A stretch of 64,000 nt of DNA from Chitinophaga cymbidii (GTDB lineage Bacteria; Bacteroidota; Bacteroidia; Chitinophagales; Chitinophagaceae). The DNA lies in NCBI RefSeq assembly GCF_007992715.1, contig NZ_BKAU01000001.1, positions 186,001 to 250,000 on the forward strand. Reading direction: 5' to 3'. The position numbers and the translations under genes were made by a program. Shown here piece by piece: positions 35,385-43,988 of this stretch (positions within the stretch are counted from its first letter, which is position 1; each line of letters opens with the position of its first letter). The notes under the pieces are model-generated. The model was given only the letters and a program-made list of their open reading frames with translations. It did not search any database and had not been told where the DNA came from.

Positions 35385-35459
35385 GGGAGTTTAGCTCAGT
35401 TGGTTCAGAGCATCTGCCTTACAAGCAGAGGGTCGGCGGTTCGACCCCGTCAACTCCCA
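35385..35459 (+). tRNA. tRNA-Val (anticodon TAC), copy 2
   Basis: Identical in sequence to the copy at 23657, with the same cloverleaf, anticodon TAC and no encoded CCA. Its promoter and terminator sequences differ from those of copy 1, so the identity is limited to the gene itself. Confidence 0.95.
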
Positions 35460-35463
35460 CAAA

Positions 35464-35495
35464 AAGGATGTATTTCGACAGATACATCCTTTTTT
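35464..35495 (+). terminator. Rho-independent terminator of the second tRNA-Val gene
   Basis: A perfect 10-bp stem (AAGGATGTAT with ATACATCCTT) and 8-base loop are followed by T5. Confidence 0.85.
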
Positions 35496-35845
35496 ATTAC
35501 GGCATGTTCCCCGAACTGCCTATGGTAAACGGTATTTTCGGAAGATAACACCTTCTTGCCATTTTTGGTTTCCCCGGATTTTCCTAGTTTCGCACCATGA
35601 ATTGCTTATGGTAACAATTTCTATAGTCGAGTAAACGAGTCATCATTAGACGTAATTCCCCAAATCAAAAAAGCAAACTATTAGGGGTTAGTTTAAAATT
35701 AAATTGAAATCTGAATCGAGGCTACTATTGCCTTCACATCGAGTTATCCGGACCTGTACATTTCTGAGACCTTACAGCAGTCTTCAGGAGTTGTTGTTTA
35801 TTATTTAAAATCTAAATCGATTTCTAAACCTAAATCTAAATCTAC
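35496..35845 (+). other. Gene-free 350-bp leader of the second susC gene
   Basis: No convincing coding frame. It is A+T-rich and probably holds the susC promoter and a long untranslated leader. A TACTATTG near 35730 is one base off the -7 consensus. The last 35 bases carry short CTAAAT repeats. Confidence 0.5.
35812..35842 (+). repeat. Short CTAAAT direct repeats immediately before the second susC start
   Basis: CTAAATC occurs at 35812, 35830 and 35836 and CTAAACC at 35824, so the copies are in 6-base register. They end three bases before the ATG. The function is unknown; they may keep the start region unstructured or bind a regulator. Confidence 0.6.
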
Positions 35846-38800
35846 ATGAGGCAAAAATTGCTTGGTATTTTCTTGTTGGGAATACTACAGGTGACCGTAG
35901 TATTTGCACAAAGCAAAAAGATCACCGGTACGGTTACGGCTTCCGGCGACGGGACTGGTATTCCCGGTGTTTCCGTGATCATCCAGGGAACTACTTCAGG
36001 CACCCAGACGGATGCTGACGGGCGTTACGTGATCAACGTTGCCGTTGGCCAGGTACTCCTTTTCCGTTCCATTGGCTTTGCGGAAAAGAGCGTGACGGTT
36101 GGTGCTTCCGACGTTGTGCACATTTCCCTGGAGCCCCAGGCGGACGAGCTGAGCGAAGTGGTGGTGATCGCTTATGGCCGTGCAAAGAAGGAATCCCTGA
36201 CCGGCGCGGTATCATCCATCACAGCGAAGGATATTGAAAAACGCCCGGTTACCAACGCCGTTGGCGTGCTGGAAGGCAGCGCCGCGGGCATCCAGGTGAA
36301 CAATACCACCGGTACGCCGGGTGGGGAACCCTCCGTTCGTATCCGCGGCTTTGCTTCCGTGAATGGCAGCAACACCCCGCTCTATGTGATCGACGGTGTG
36401 CCTTTTGCCGGGAACTTTTCGGACATCAACCCGAACGACGTGGAGTCCATTACCGTGTTGAAAGACGCTGCCTCAGCAGCGCTCTATGGTGCGAAAGCGA
36501 CGAACGGCGTGATCATCATCACTACAAAAATGTCTTCCAAATCCGCCGAACCCGGTATTAACGTAACCGTTAACCAAGGGCTTTACACCCGCGGTATCAA
36601 AGAATACAAGCGGATGAACGACCGGGAGTTCATGGAAACGATGTGGAAAGGATACAGAAATTACCTGATGTCCAGCGACCCCACTGACTATCCCACAGCA
36701 GCGGCTGCCGGCGCAGAAGCCACCAACAGCCTGATCTCCGACTACCTCTATCTGAATATTTATGACAAACCGGACGACCAGTTGTTCGACGCCAACGGCA
36801 AGATGCTCGCGGACGCGAAAATGCGGCCCGGTTATGCAGGCGACATGGACTGGTACAAGGATATTGAAACAATGGGGTACCGCCAGGATTATAACATCAG
36901 CGGCCGCGCAGGAGGCCCCAAGACGAGCCTGTATTACTCCATTGGTTACCTCGATGAGAAAGGATACATCACCATGACCGACTACAAGCGCTTTACCGGA
37001 AGGATCAATGCGGACATCCAGGCGAAAAGCTGGCTGAAATACGGGTTCAACCTCTCCGGCTCTCACCAGATAACCAATAATATTTCCGGCGGAACAGGCA
37101 ACGCCTCTTCCTTCGTAAACCCGTTCTACTTCTCCCGTCATATGGCGCCGATCTACCCCGTGCACCTGCACGACATGGCAACCGGCGAATATGTGCTGGA
37201 CGAACAGGGTAACCGGCAATTTGATCCGGGAGATGTAACCCGTAACCAGAACAGAGGCCGTCACGCCATCTGGGAAAATCAACTGGACAGGGACAGAACC
37301 TTCCGGAACACGCTAAACGGACAGGCATACCTGGACGTTAAGTTCCTGAAAGACTTCACCTTCACTTTCCGTGGCGACATGAACGTTCGCAGCAGCGACA
37401 ACCATGTGTACGACAACTCCGTGATCGGGGACGGTTCCGGCCTTGGCCGCGCCTTCCGCGAGAACTACCGGTACAAGACATATACTGTTCAGCAATTGCT
37501 GAACTGGAATAAATCTTTCGGTCTGCACAATATTGACGCATTGGCCGCACACGAGTATTTCTACGACAACTTCAACCGTCTGAACGGCGCAAAAACCGGG
37601 GAAGTGTTTGCCAATGCCACCGAACTGGTGAACTTCACGAATATTACCGACCTCACGGATTACCAGGATAACTACCGCTCTGAAGGTTACTTGAGCCGTG
37701 TGCGTTATAACTATGATGAGAAATACTTCCTTGAAGGTTCTTTCAGAAGGGACGCCTCCTCCAGGTTCCACGAAAGTACCCGCTGGGGCAACTTCTGGTC
37801 TTTAGGCGGTAGCTGGCTCCTTTCCCAGGAAGATTTCTTCGCGCCGGTAAAACACATTGTTGACTACGCAAAAGTTCGCGTGTCCTATGGTGAAGTAGGT
37901 AACGACGCCAGTGCCGGCAGATATGCGTACATGGCGCTGTTCGCACTGGATCAGAATGCCAATCTGGGCGCAGCTTACAAAAGCCAGAACGAGGCGCTGG
38001 ACATCCTCTGGGAAACTTCCGGAGCATTCTCCGCCGCCATCGAAACGCGGTTGTTCAACAGGGCTAACCTCGTAGTGGAATACTTCGACAAACGTTCCAA
38101 AAACCTGCTCTTTGATGTGAACCTTCCGCTGTCTGCAGGCGCCACTTCTTCCAGTGTTGCCGAATCCGTCGTAACAAGAAACCTCGGGTCCGTTTCCAAC
38201 AGAGGCCTTGAGTTGAGCTTTGATGTGGATGTTATACAGGCAAAAGACTGGACCTGGAACGTGGGCGCGAACGCCACATGGATGAAGAACAAAATCGTCA
38301 GCCTGCCGGAACAGAACAAGGAAAACGGTATCATCAACGGTAACTACAAGTTCCTTGAAGGACATGGTATATATGACTTCTGGACATTCCAGTATGCTGG
38401 TGTGGACCAGACGAATGGCCGTGCCCTGTATCTGGCGGATGATGAAAATTTCGACCCGAATGATCAGAACGGCGCGCATCAGGACTATCTCGTGAATATC
38501 AACGGCGTGAACTACACGATGCTGAATACTTACGCTAAGCGCGACTGGAGCGGAAGCGCTATCCCCAAACTATTCGGTGCTTTCAATACTTCCCTGAGCT
38601 ATAAGAACCTTACACTGACAGGTATCTTCACCTACGCAACAGGCAGTAAAGTATACGATGATTCTTATCTGGACCTGATGAGCATGAGCGGTTCTGTGAG
38701 CGGACTGCACAAGGACCTGCTGAAAGCATGGGACGGTGCGCCCAAAGACATGACGCCCACTTCTCCGGACCGCATCGATCCGAATGGCATTCCCCTGGTG

Positions 38801-39079
38801 AACTTCGAACTGAACAGCCAGAGCAACGGCATGTCTACCCGCTTCCTGCAGGACGGCTCCTATTTTGTAATCAAGAACATCGCGTTAAGCTACCGCGTAC
38901 CTTCATCATTATTGAAAGCAATAGACCTGAACAGCGCAAGTATTACCGCAAGCGTGGAAAACCTGGCAACCTTCACAAAATTGCAGGGCATGAATCCGCA
39001 ACAGTCATTTAATGGCAGGAGCCTGAATGCTTTCGTAACGCCCCGCGTGATGTCTATTGCTGTAAATATTGGTCTGTAA
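35846..39079 (+). CDS. SusC/RagA-family TonB-dependent transporter without STN domain
   Basis: A 1077-residue outer-membrane importer with a signal peptide ending at VVFAQ. It goes directly into the carboxypeptidase D-like domain (ITGTVTASGDGTGIPGVSV), a TonB-box-like region (LSEVVVIAYG), the plug domain (about 115-230) and the barrel. It lacks the STN domain of the transporter at 29511, which fits the absence of sigma/FecR genes nearby. The SusD partner starts 15 bases downstream. No hydrolase is attached to the pair, so the substrate is not indicated. Confidence 0.95.
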   Translation: MRQKLLGIFLLGILQVTVVFAQSKKITGTVTASGDGTGIPGVSVIIQGTTSGTQTDADGRYVINVAVGQVLLFRSIGFAEKSVTVGASDVVHISLEPQADELSEVVVIAYGRAKKESLTGAVSSITAKDIEKRPVTNAVGVLEGSAAGIQVNNTTGTPGGEPSVRIRGFASVNGSNTPLYVIDGVPFAGNFSDINPNDVESITVLKDAASAALYGAKATNGVIIITTKMSSKSAEPGINVTVNQGLYTRGIKEYKRMNDREFMETMWKGYRNYLMSSDPTDYPTAAAAGAEATNSLISDYLYLNIYDKPDDQLFDANGKMLADAKMRPGYAGDMDWYKDIETMGYRQDYNISGRAGGPKTSLYYSIGYLDEKGYITMTDYKRFTGRINADIQAKSWLKYGFNLSGSHQITNNISGGTGNASSFVNPFYFSRHMAPIYPVHLHDMATGEYVLDEQGNRQFDPGDVTRNQNRGRHAIWENQLDRDRTFRNTLNGQAYLDVKFLKDFTFTFRGDMNVRSSDNHVYDNSVIGDGSGLGRAFRENYRYKTYTVQQLLNWNKSFGLHNIDALAAHEYFYDNFNRLNGAKTGEVFANATELVNFTNITDLTDYQDNYRSEGYLSRVRYNYDEKYFLEGSFRRDASSRFHESTRWGNFWSLGGSWLLSQEDFFAPVKHIVDYAKVRVSYGEVGNDASAGRYAYMALFALDQNANLGAAYKSQNEALDILWETSGAFSAAIETRLFNRANLVVEYFDKRSKNLLFDVNLPLSAGATSSSVAESVVTRNLGSVSNRGLELSFDVDVIQAKDWTWNVGANATWMKNKIVSLPEQNKENGIINGNYKFLEGHGIYDFWTFQYAGVDQTNGRALYLADDENFDPNDQNGAHQDYLVNINGVNYTMLNTYAKRDWSGSAIPKLFGAFNTSLSYKNLTLTGIFTYATGSKVYDDSYLDLMSMSGSVSGLHKDLLKAWDGAPKDMTPTSPDRIDPNGIPLVNFELNSQSNGMSTRFLQDGSYFVIKNIALSYRVPSSLLKAIDLNSASITASVENLATFTKLQGMNPQQSFNGRSLNAFVTPRVMSIAVNIGL

Positions 39080-39094
39080 TAAAAAACTAGAGAA

Positions 39095-40624
39095 ATGAAG
39101 AACATATTCAATATAGGTTTACTGTCGCTCATACTGCTGGCCACCTCCTGTAAAAAGGACGCCCTCCAGACGACGCCCACCTCTTCGGTAGGTACAGCCA
39201 CGCTGTTCGAGACAACAAAAAGCGCTTCCCTCGCCATAAACGGTCTCGCAAAAATGATGACCATGCAATACCTGAGTTCCCAGGGTTTCAACGGGGAAGG
39301 AACGATCAAGATGCTGTACGGCAACTACCCGGGCAATCACTTTTTTGTGAACCTCTCCGGCTGGGCTGTTATCATCAACAGCGAATACCACGAGAACGTT
39401 TCCAGCATCTACCTGTACTATCCCTGGTACTACTATTACAAGCTCATCGGCAACGCCAATATCGTACTGGCGTACATAGACGATGCGGCAGGCCCCGATT
39501 CCGAGAAAGAGTTCATCAAAGCCCAGGCATTAACATACCGAGCTTACAGCTTTATGATGCTGGCGCAGCTGTACGGTTTCAGGTGGCAGGACACCAACAA
39601 CGGCGCGTCAGAAGGCCTTGCATTAAGGACCGACCTGTCCACCGGCGAAATACCGCTGTCCACCATGGCAGAAACGTACAAGCTGATCTATGACGACCTG
39701 GACCAGGCTATCGCATTCTACACCAGCTCCGGTAAGACAAGATCTATCAACAGCGAACCGGACATCAACGTAGCATATGCCGTTTACGCCCGCGCCGCAC
39801 TGAACCGCCAGGACTACCCCACTGCCGAAACTTACGCAGTGAAGGCCAGGGAAGGTTATCCGCTGATGTCCGCGGCCGAATACAAAGCCGGTTTTGCAAA
39901 TCCTAACTCTGAATGGATATGGAGCAGCCACGGCGGTTCCGATGAAACGCTGTATTACTATTCCTACCAGGCTTACATCGCATACAACTCAAACGCATCG
40001 GCGGTAAGAACAACACCGAAATGTATCAGCCGGGAACTGTATAACAAGATCCCCGCTACAGACATCCGCAGGGACCTCTTCCTGGACCCTACCGGTTACA
40101 CTTACACCACCGCTACAGGTGCAGCCAGCCCCGAGCTTAAAGCAAGGGCTTTTGAGCTGTATCCGGACATATTCGAAACGTCTAACGTCTTCGCCTATAT
40201 GCAGTTCAAGGTGAAAGCCAATGATCTGCCCGGTGTGGGCCACACCAATCATTTCCGCTCTTCCGAAATGTACCTGATCGAAGCGGAAGCCAAATACTTC
40301 CAGAACAAGCCGGCTTCAGAAGTGCAGCAGGTACTGGAAGCGCTGACCGCCGGTTCCGGCCGCGACGCCAGCTATACCTGCACCAAAACAGGCGCCGATC
40401 TGCTGAACGAGATCAAGACCTATCGTGCGATTGAATTATGGGGAGAAGGTTTCGACTGGTTCGATATGAAACGCTGGAATGATCCCATCGTCCGGAACAC
40501 TTACGCGAATGGCGGCAACTTCCTGACCAGCCTCGCTAAGACCATTCAGCCTTCGCAGTTCAACAAATGGACCTGGAAAGTTCCGTTAAAAGAAACTGAT
40601 TACAACGATGCGATAAAGCAATAA
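39095..40624 (+). CDS. SusD/RagB-family outer-membrane lipoprotein
   Basis: A 509-residue surface lipoprotein and partner of the SusC at 35846. The signal ends in LATSC (C19 lipidated), followed by KKD. The core contains LTYRAYSFMMLAQLYGFRW and the C-terminal IELWGEGFDWFDMKRW, a hallmark of the RagB/SusD family. It binds the nutrient at the cell surface and closes the SusC channel. A terminator follows. Confidence 0.93.
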   Translation: MKNIFNIGLLSLILLATSCKKDALQTTPTSSVGTATLFETTKSASLAINGLAKMMTMQYLSSQGFNGEGTIKMLYGNYPGNHFFVNLSGWAVIINSEYHENVSSIYLYYPWYYYYKLIGNANIVLAYIDDAAGPDSEKEFIKAQALTYRAYSFMMLAQLYGFRWQDTNNGASEGLALRTDLSTGEIPLSTMAETYKLIYDDLDQAIAFYTSSGKTRSINSEPDINVAYAVYARAALNRQDYPTAETYAVKAREGYPLMSAAEYKAGFANPNSEWIWSSHGGSDETLYYYSYQAYIAYNSNASAVRTTPKCISRELYNKIPATDIRRDLFLDPTGYTYTTATGAASPELKARAFELYPDIFETSNVFAYMQFKVKANDLPGVGHTNHFRSSEMYLIEAEAKYFQNKPASEVQQVLEALTAGSGRDASYTCTKTGADLLNEIKTYRAIELWGEGFDWFDMKRWNDPIVRNTYANGGNFLTSLAKTIQPSQFNKWTWKVPLKETDYNDAIKQ

Positions 40625-40652
40625 ACCGGTACACTTTTTCTTGCCATCAACA

Positions 40653-40685
40653 AGGCTGCCTTCCATCCGGGAGGCAGCTTTTTTA
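40653..40685 (+). terminator. Rho-independent terminator after the second susCD pair
   Basis: GGCTGCCTT pairs with GAGGCAGC (one wobble) and runs into TTTTTTT. It lies between converging genes; the T-run favours the plus strand. Confidence 0.75.
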
Positions 40686-42860
40686 TTCTTCGTTTTCTTC
40701 CGTTCTTTTCTCCACTTTTCCGCCCGTGAATATCTTCTTCATCGCCTTGCCGATCTTGTTGATGTTGCGCAATTGTTCCTGTATAGGCATTAGCGTGATA
40801 TCTCCTTCCTGCATGCCGGGTTCGTTGTTCTCCGCGGTCTGCTGCTCGGGGTAGATCAATATTACATTGTTATCCTTGAAGTGGCGGCCCAGGCGCGCGG
40901 GAATATTTTCAAGATAGGGCTGATAAGACAATGTGCCTTTGCGGGCGGACACCACCACCAACAAGTCGTCACGCGAGATGCTGCGGGAAACGATCAGGAA
41001 ATCGTCGAGATGCTCAAGTTCCCTGAACTCGCATTCCACACTCGATTTCGTTTGCGTGATGTAATGTTCTATAGTGAGTTTCGTATCGTTCCCGCAGTAG
41101 ATGATGATCCTGGAGCCGGCCTGTTTGCCGAGCTGGATGATCTTTTTGAGATAGTGACTGAAGCCAAGCTCGTACTCCGCATTCTTCGGGAGTATCAGCA
41201 TGAGTTTCCGGGAAGTATTCAACGGATGGCTGAAAGAGCAGACGTACACGGTTTCCCATACACCTCTCAGTACGTTATCGGTAGTAGTACCGAAAATTGT
41301 GCCGAAGAAACGGTCGGTGGTACTGTTCTTGTCGCTCCACGCAAGTATCACATCGGAGATCAGCAGCTCCTTGGTAGCACGTGCGATGCCGTCCGCAATA
41401 TTCAGGTCTACCCGCGTTACTACTTTTACCTCGCTTTCTGTTACAGCTGCATGGATGATGGCTTTCTCCATCATTTTTTGCGATATGTGAATTTTTTCTT
41501 TTGCTTCTTCATCATCCTGCACAATAGCCAGCGGGTAAATGGGCGATGCTGATTTCGCATCTTTTATCATCACGGCAAAGTCCAGCAACGCCTCCATCTT
41601 GTCCGGGTCGGCCAGCGGCATGAGGATGCGTTCCGGCTCTTCGGGCATTTCCGGTATTTTGTCGGCTTCAATGATTGCCAGTTTCCGCGATGCATTTTCG
41701 GTCACAAACGAGCTGACGAGGCAGGTCAGTAATACGAGGATGATGGTGCCGTTCAGCACATCTTCATCGATGATCCCCATATTGAAACCTACCAGTATCA
41801 CGGCGATGGTAGCCGCCACGCGCGCGGCGCTGAGGCCGAACAGCACATTCCGCTGCGTATTGGAATACCCGAAGGAAAGCTGTGTAAAGTAAGCTGCCAG
41901 CCATTTGCTCAGCAGGGCTATAACCGCCAGTGCGCCGGCGATGAACAATGCCTGCTGCCCCCTGAACAGCACTTTCAGGTCTACCAGCATCCCCACGCTG
42001 ATCAGGAAAAAAGGAATGAACAAGGCGCTGCCCACAAATTCCAGGCGGCTCATCAACGGTGATGTATGCGGGATCAGGCGGTTCAGCGCCAGACCGGAGA
42101 GGAAGGCGCCGATGATGGGTTCCACCCCGGCCAGTTCGGCGAAGAAGGAAGCCAGGAACACCATCGCCAGTACAAAAATAAAATGCGATGTTTTATCGTC
42201 CTTGATCTTTTTAAAGAACCACCGGCCAACTATGGGAAAACCGTACATCACCACCGCGGCAAAAATGGTGAAAGAAAGGCCGAGCTTTAACCAGAAGCCG
42301 GAGTTCAGGTTGCCGGAAGCCGCGCCCGTAATGATCGCCAGGATCAGCAGTACAGCGGTATCCGTAATGATCGTTCCGCCAACCGCTACGGTCACTACTT
42401 CGTTCTTGCCCACGCCCATGCGGCTGGCCAGCGGATAAGCCACCAGCGTATGGGTGGCAAACATGCTGGACACCAATAACGATGGCATCAGGCTGAAATG
42501 AAAAACATAGGTGCAGAGCGCATATCCCATGATCATGGGAATAATGAATGTAAAAGCCCCGAAAACCAGGCTCCTGTGGCGGTTCTTCCGGAACTCCGTC
42601 ATATCCAGCTCCAGCCCCGCCAGGAACATGATATACAATAAACCCGCCTTGCCAAACAGATCGATACTTCCCTGCTCAATGATCTTGAAACCATGATCCC
42701 CGATCGCCATGCCCGCCAGGATCAGGCCGATAATGCTCGGTATCCGGAACTTGCGCAGAATGATCGGCGCTAACAGGATGATGAACAATACCAGCGAAAA
42801 GATCGGCACCGGGTCCTTCAACGGCAAACTGAAATCCATTAATAAAACAAATCCATTCAT
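40683..42860 (-). CDS. CPA2-type cation:proton antiporter with C-terminal Usp-like region
   Basis: A 725-residue inner-membrane antiporter. About 12 hydrophobic helices lie in residues 15-395, with RIPSIIGLILAGMAIG near the N-terminus and the FLAGLELDM motif of the CPA2 (Kef/NapA-like) family. The remaining ~300 residues are cytoplasmic and look like two degenerate universal-stress-protein folds, likely regulatory. K+ or Na+ exchange for protons is expected. Two starts are possible: MNGFVLLMDF (used) or the Met seven codons in. The start region is part of a 28-base direct duplication. Confidence 0.88.
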   Translation of the reverse strand: MNGFVLLMDFSLPLKDPVPIFSLVLFIILLAPIILRKFRIPSIIGLILAGMAIGDHGFKIIEQGSIDLFGKAGLLYIMFLAGLELDMTEFRKNRHRSLVFGAFTFIIPMIMGYALCTYVFHFSLMPSLLVSSMFATHTLVAYPLASRMGVGKNEVVTVAVGGTIITDTAVLLILAIITGAASGNLNSGFWLKLGLSFTIFAAVVMYGFPIVGRWFFKKIKDDKTSHFIFVLAMVFLASFFAELAGVEPIIGAFLSGLALNRLIPHTSPLMSRLEFVGSALFIPFFLISVGMLVDLKVLFRGQQALFIAGALAVIALLSKWLAAYFTQLSFGYSNTQRNVLFGLSAARVAATIAVILVGFNMGIIDEDVLNGTIILVLLTCLVSSFVTENASRKLAIIEADKIPEMPEEPERILMPLADPDKMEALLDFAVMIKDAKSASPIYPLAIVQDDEEAKEKIHISQKMMEKAIIHAAVTESEVKVVTRVDLNIADGIARATKELLISDVILAWSDKNSTTDRFFGTIFGTTTDNVLRGVWETVYVCSFSHPLNTSRKLMLILPKNAEYELGFSHYLKKIIQLGKQAGSRIIIYCGNDTKLTIEHYITQTKSSVECEFRELEHLDDFLIVSRSISRDDLLVVVSARKGTLSYQPYLENIPARLGRHFKDNNVILIYPEQQTAENNEPGMQEGDITLMPIQEQLRNINKIGKAMKKIFTGGKVEKRTEENEE

Positions 42861-42927
42861 CTATTCATTTTTATTTTTTACGGGCTAGATGGAATACTAT
42901 TTCATCTATTCATTTTTATTTTTACGG
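42856..42927. repeat. Direct duplication of the antiporter start region
   Basis: A 28-base block at 42856-42883 recurs as 27 bases at 42901-42927, differing by one T, with a 45-base period. Read on the minus strand each copy is a T/A-rich leader ending in ATGAATAGATGAA. The inner copy carries the antiporter start; the outer copy gives ATG codons followed almost at once by stops. Confidence 0.8.
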
Positions 42928-43000
42928 AGCCTTCATATCGGCTTCATGGCCGTTAATTTACGATCATTCTCGCAATCCCGACGGCATTCGTAAAAAAATG

Positions 43001-43008
43001 TAACTTTG
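43001..43008 (+). promoter_or_regulatory. TAACTTTG, likely -7 element of the clpS-aat operon
   Basis: It matches TAnnTTTG and ends 16 bases before the clpS ATG. There is no clear TTTG 19 bases upstream. Confidence 0.5.
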
Positions 43009-43024
43009 CCAAAATATCCGATCG

Positions 43025-43333
43025 ATGATGGGTCATACAGGAACTGGTGTATCCATACAGGAAAAGGAAGATGTGCTGGTTGCGACCGACGAGCAGTTTC
43101 CATTCAGCCTTGTAGTATGGAATGATGATGTGAACACATTCGACTGGGTGATCCAGTCGTTAGTAGAAGTGTGCGGCCATACCGAAGAGCAGGCCGAGCA
43201 ATGCGCCCTGATCATTCACTACAATGGCAAATACGCCGTAAAAGAGGGCGAATACACGGATCTCAAGCCGATGCTCGAAGCCTTGCTGGAAAGAGGTATC
43301 AGCGCCACCATCGAGGAAACAGTGGCTTCCTAA
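43025..43333 (+). CDS. clpS: ATP-dependent Clp protease adaptor ClpS
   Basis: A 102-residue adaptor that delivers proteins with destabilising N-terminal residues to the ClpAP or ClpCP protease. The core starts at FPFSLVVWNDDVNTFDWVI, with the N-degron-binding Asn-Asp-Asp, and has the helix with CGHTEEQAEQCALIIH. The two tandem Met codons leave the exact start open by one residue. The aat gene follows after nine bases, so the adaptor and the enzyme that makes N-degrons are made together. Confidence 0.92.
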   Translation: MMGHTGTGVSIQEKEDVLVATDEQFPFSLVVWNDDVNTFDWVIQSLVEVCGHTEEQAEQCALIIHYNGKYAVKEGEYTDLKPMLEALLERGISATIEETVAS

Positions 43334-43342
43334 AACCACCGC

Positions 43343-43987
43343 ATGCCGGTCTTCTCCATTACCAAAAACGAACTGGCGTTTCCGCCACCCATCCTCGCGG
43401 AACCGGACGGCCTGCTGGCCGCCGGCGGCGATCTCAGCATGGAACGCCTCCTCCTCGCCTACCGCTCCGGCATCTTTCCCTGGTATTCCCGCCGCCCCAT
43501 CCTCTGGTGGTGCCCCGATCCCCGCTTCGTACTTTTCCCGGCCGACCTGAAGGTATCCCACAGCATGAAACAACTGTTGAAAAAAGGTACTTTTCGTATA
43601 TCCGTTAATGAAGATTTCAAAGGAGTGATCAGCCGTTGCGGCAGCATTCCCCGGGAGGGGCAGGATGGCACCTGGATCACGCGGGATATGATAGATGCCT
43701 ATACCAAACTGCATGAAGCGGGCTACGCCCTGTCTGTTGAATGCTGGCAGGATAACGAGCTGGCGGGTGGATTGTACGGCGTGAAAATAGGCCGCTGTTT
43801 TTTTGGCGAAAGCATGTTCTCCCGGGTGAGCAACGCCTCCAAAGCGGCATTCATCACTTTTGTGCAGCAGTACCGGCAGGAGCTGGCGGTGATCGACTGT
43901 CAGGTGCACACCCAGCACCTCGCCTCCCTCGGCGCACGCTTCATCAGCCGCGTGAGCTTCCTGGACATGGTGCGGCGGTATACCTGA
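43343..43987 (+). CDS. aat: Leucyl/phenylalanyl-tRNA--protein transferase
   Basis: A 214-residue enzyme that transfers Leu or Phe from tRNA to proteins with N-terminal Arg or Lys, creating type 2 N-degrons for ClpS. Family motifs are FPPP at the N-terminus, GLLAAGGDLS, GIFPWY, ILWWCPDPR and GESMFS, with the C-terminal IDCQVHTQHLASLGA. All expected segments are present and the length is normal. It lies in an operon with clpS and ends one base before the opposing lipoprotein gene. Confidence 0.95.
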   Translation: MPVFSITKNELAFPPPILAEPDGLLAAGGDLSMERLLLAYRSGIFPWYSRRPILWWCPDPRFVLFPADLKVSHSMKQLLKKGTFRISVNEDFKGVISRCGSIPREGQDGTWITRDMIDAYTKLHEAGYALSVECWQDNELAGGLYGVKIGRCFFGESMFSRVSNASKAAFITFVQQYRQELAVIDCQVHTQHLASLGARFISRVSFLDMVRRYT

Positions 43988-43988
43988 A

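Noticed and set aside
23657..35459. tRNA-Val copies as attL/attR of an integrated element
   Set aside because: Both are full genes with their own promoters and terminators, and no integrase, transposase or phage gene lies between them.
35238..35528. Plus-strand open frame across the second tRNA-Val gene
   Set aside because: It spans the tRNA promoter, gene and terminator; a chance frame.
42856..42927. Repeat pair as a minimal CRISPR array
   Set aside because: Only two copies, T/A-rich and non-palindromic, with the antiporter start codon inside one; no cas genes nearby.
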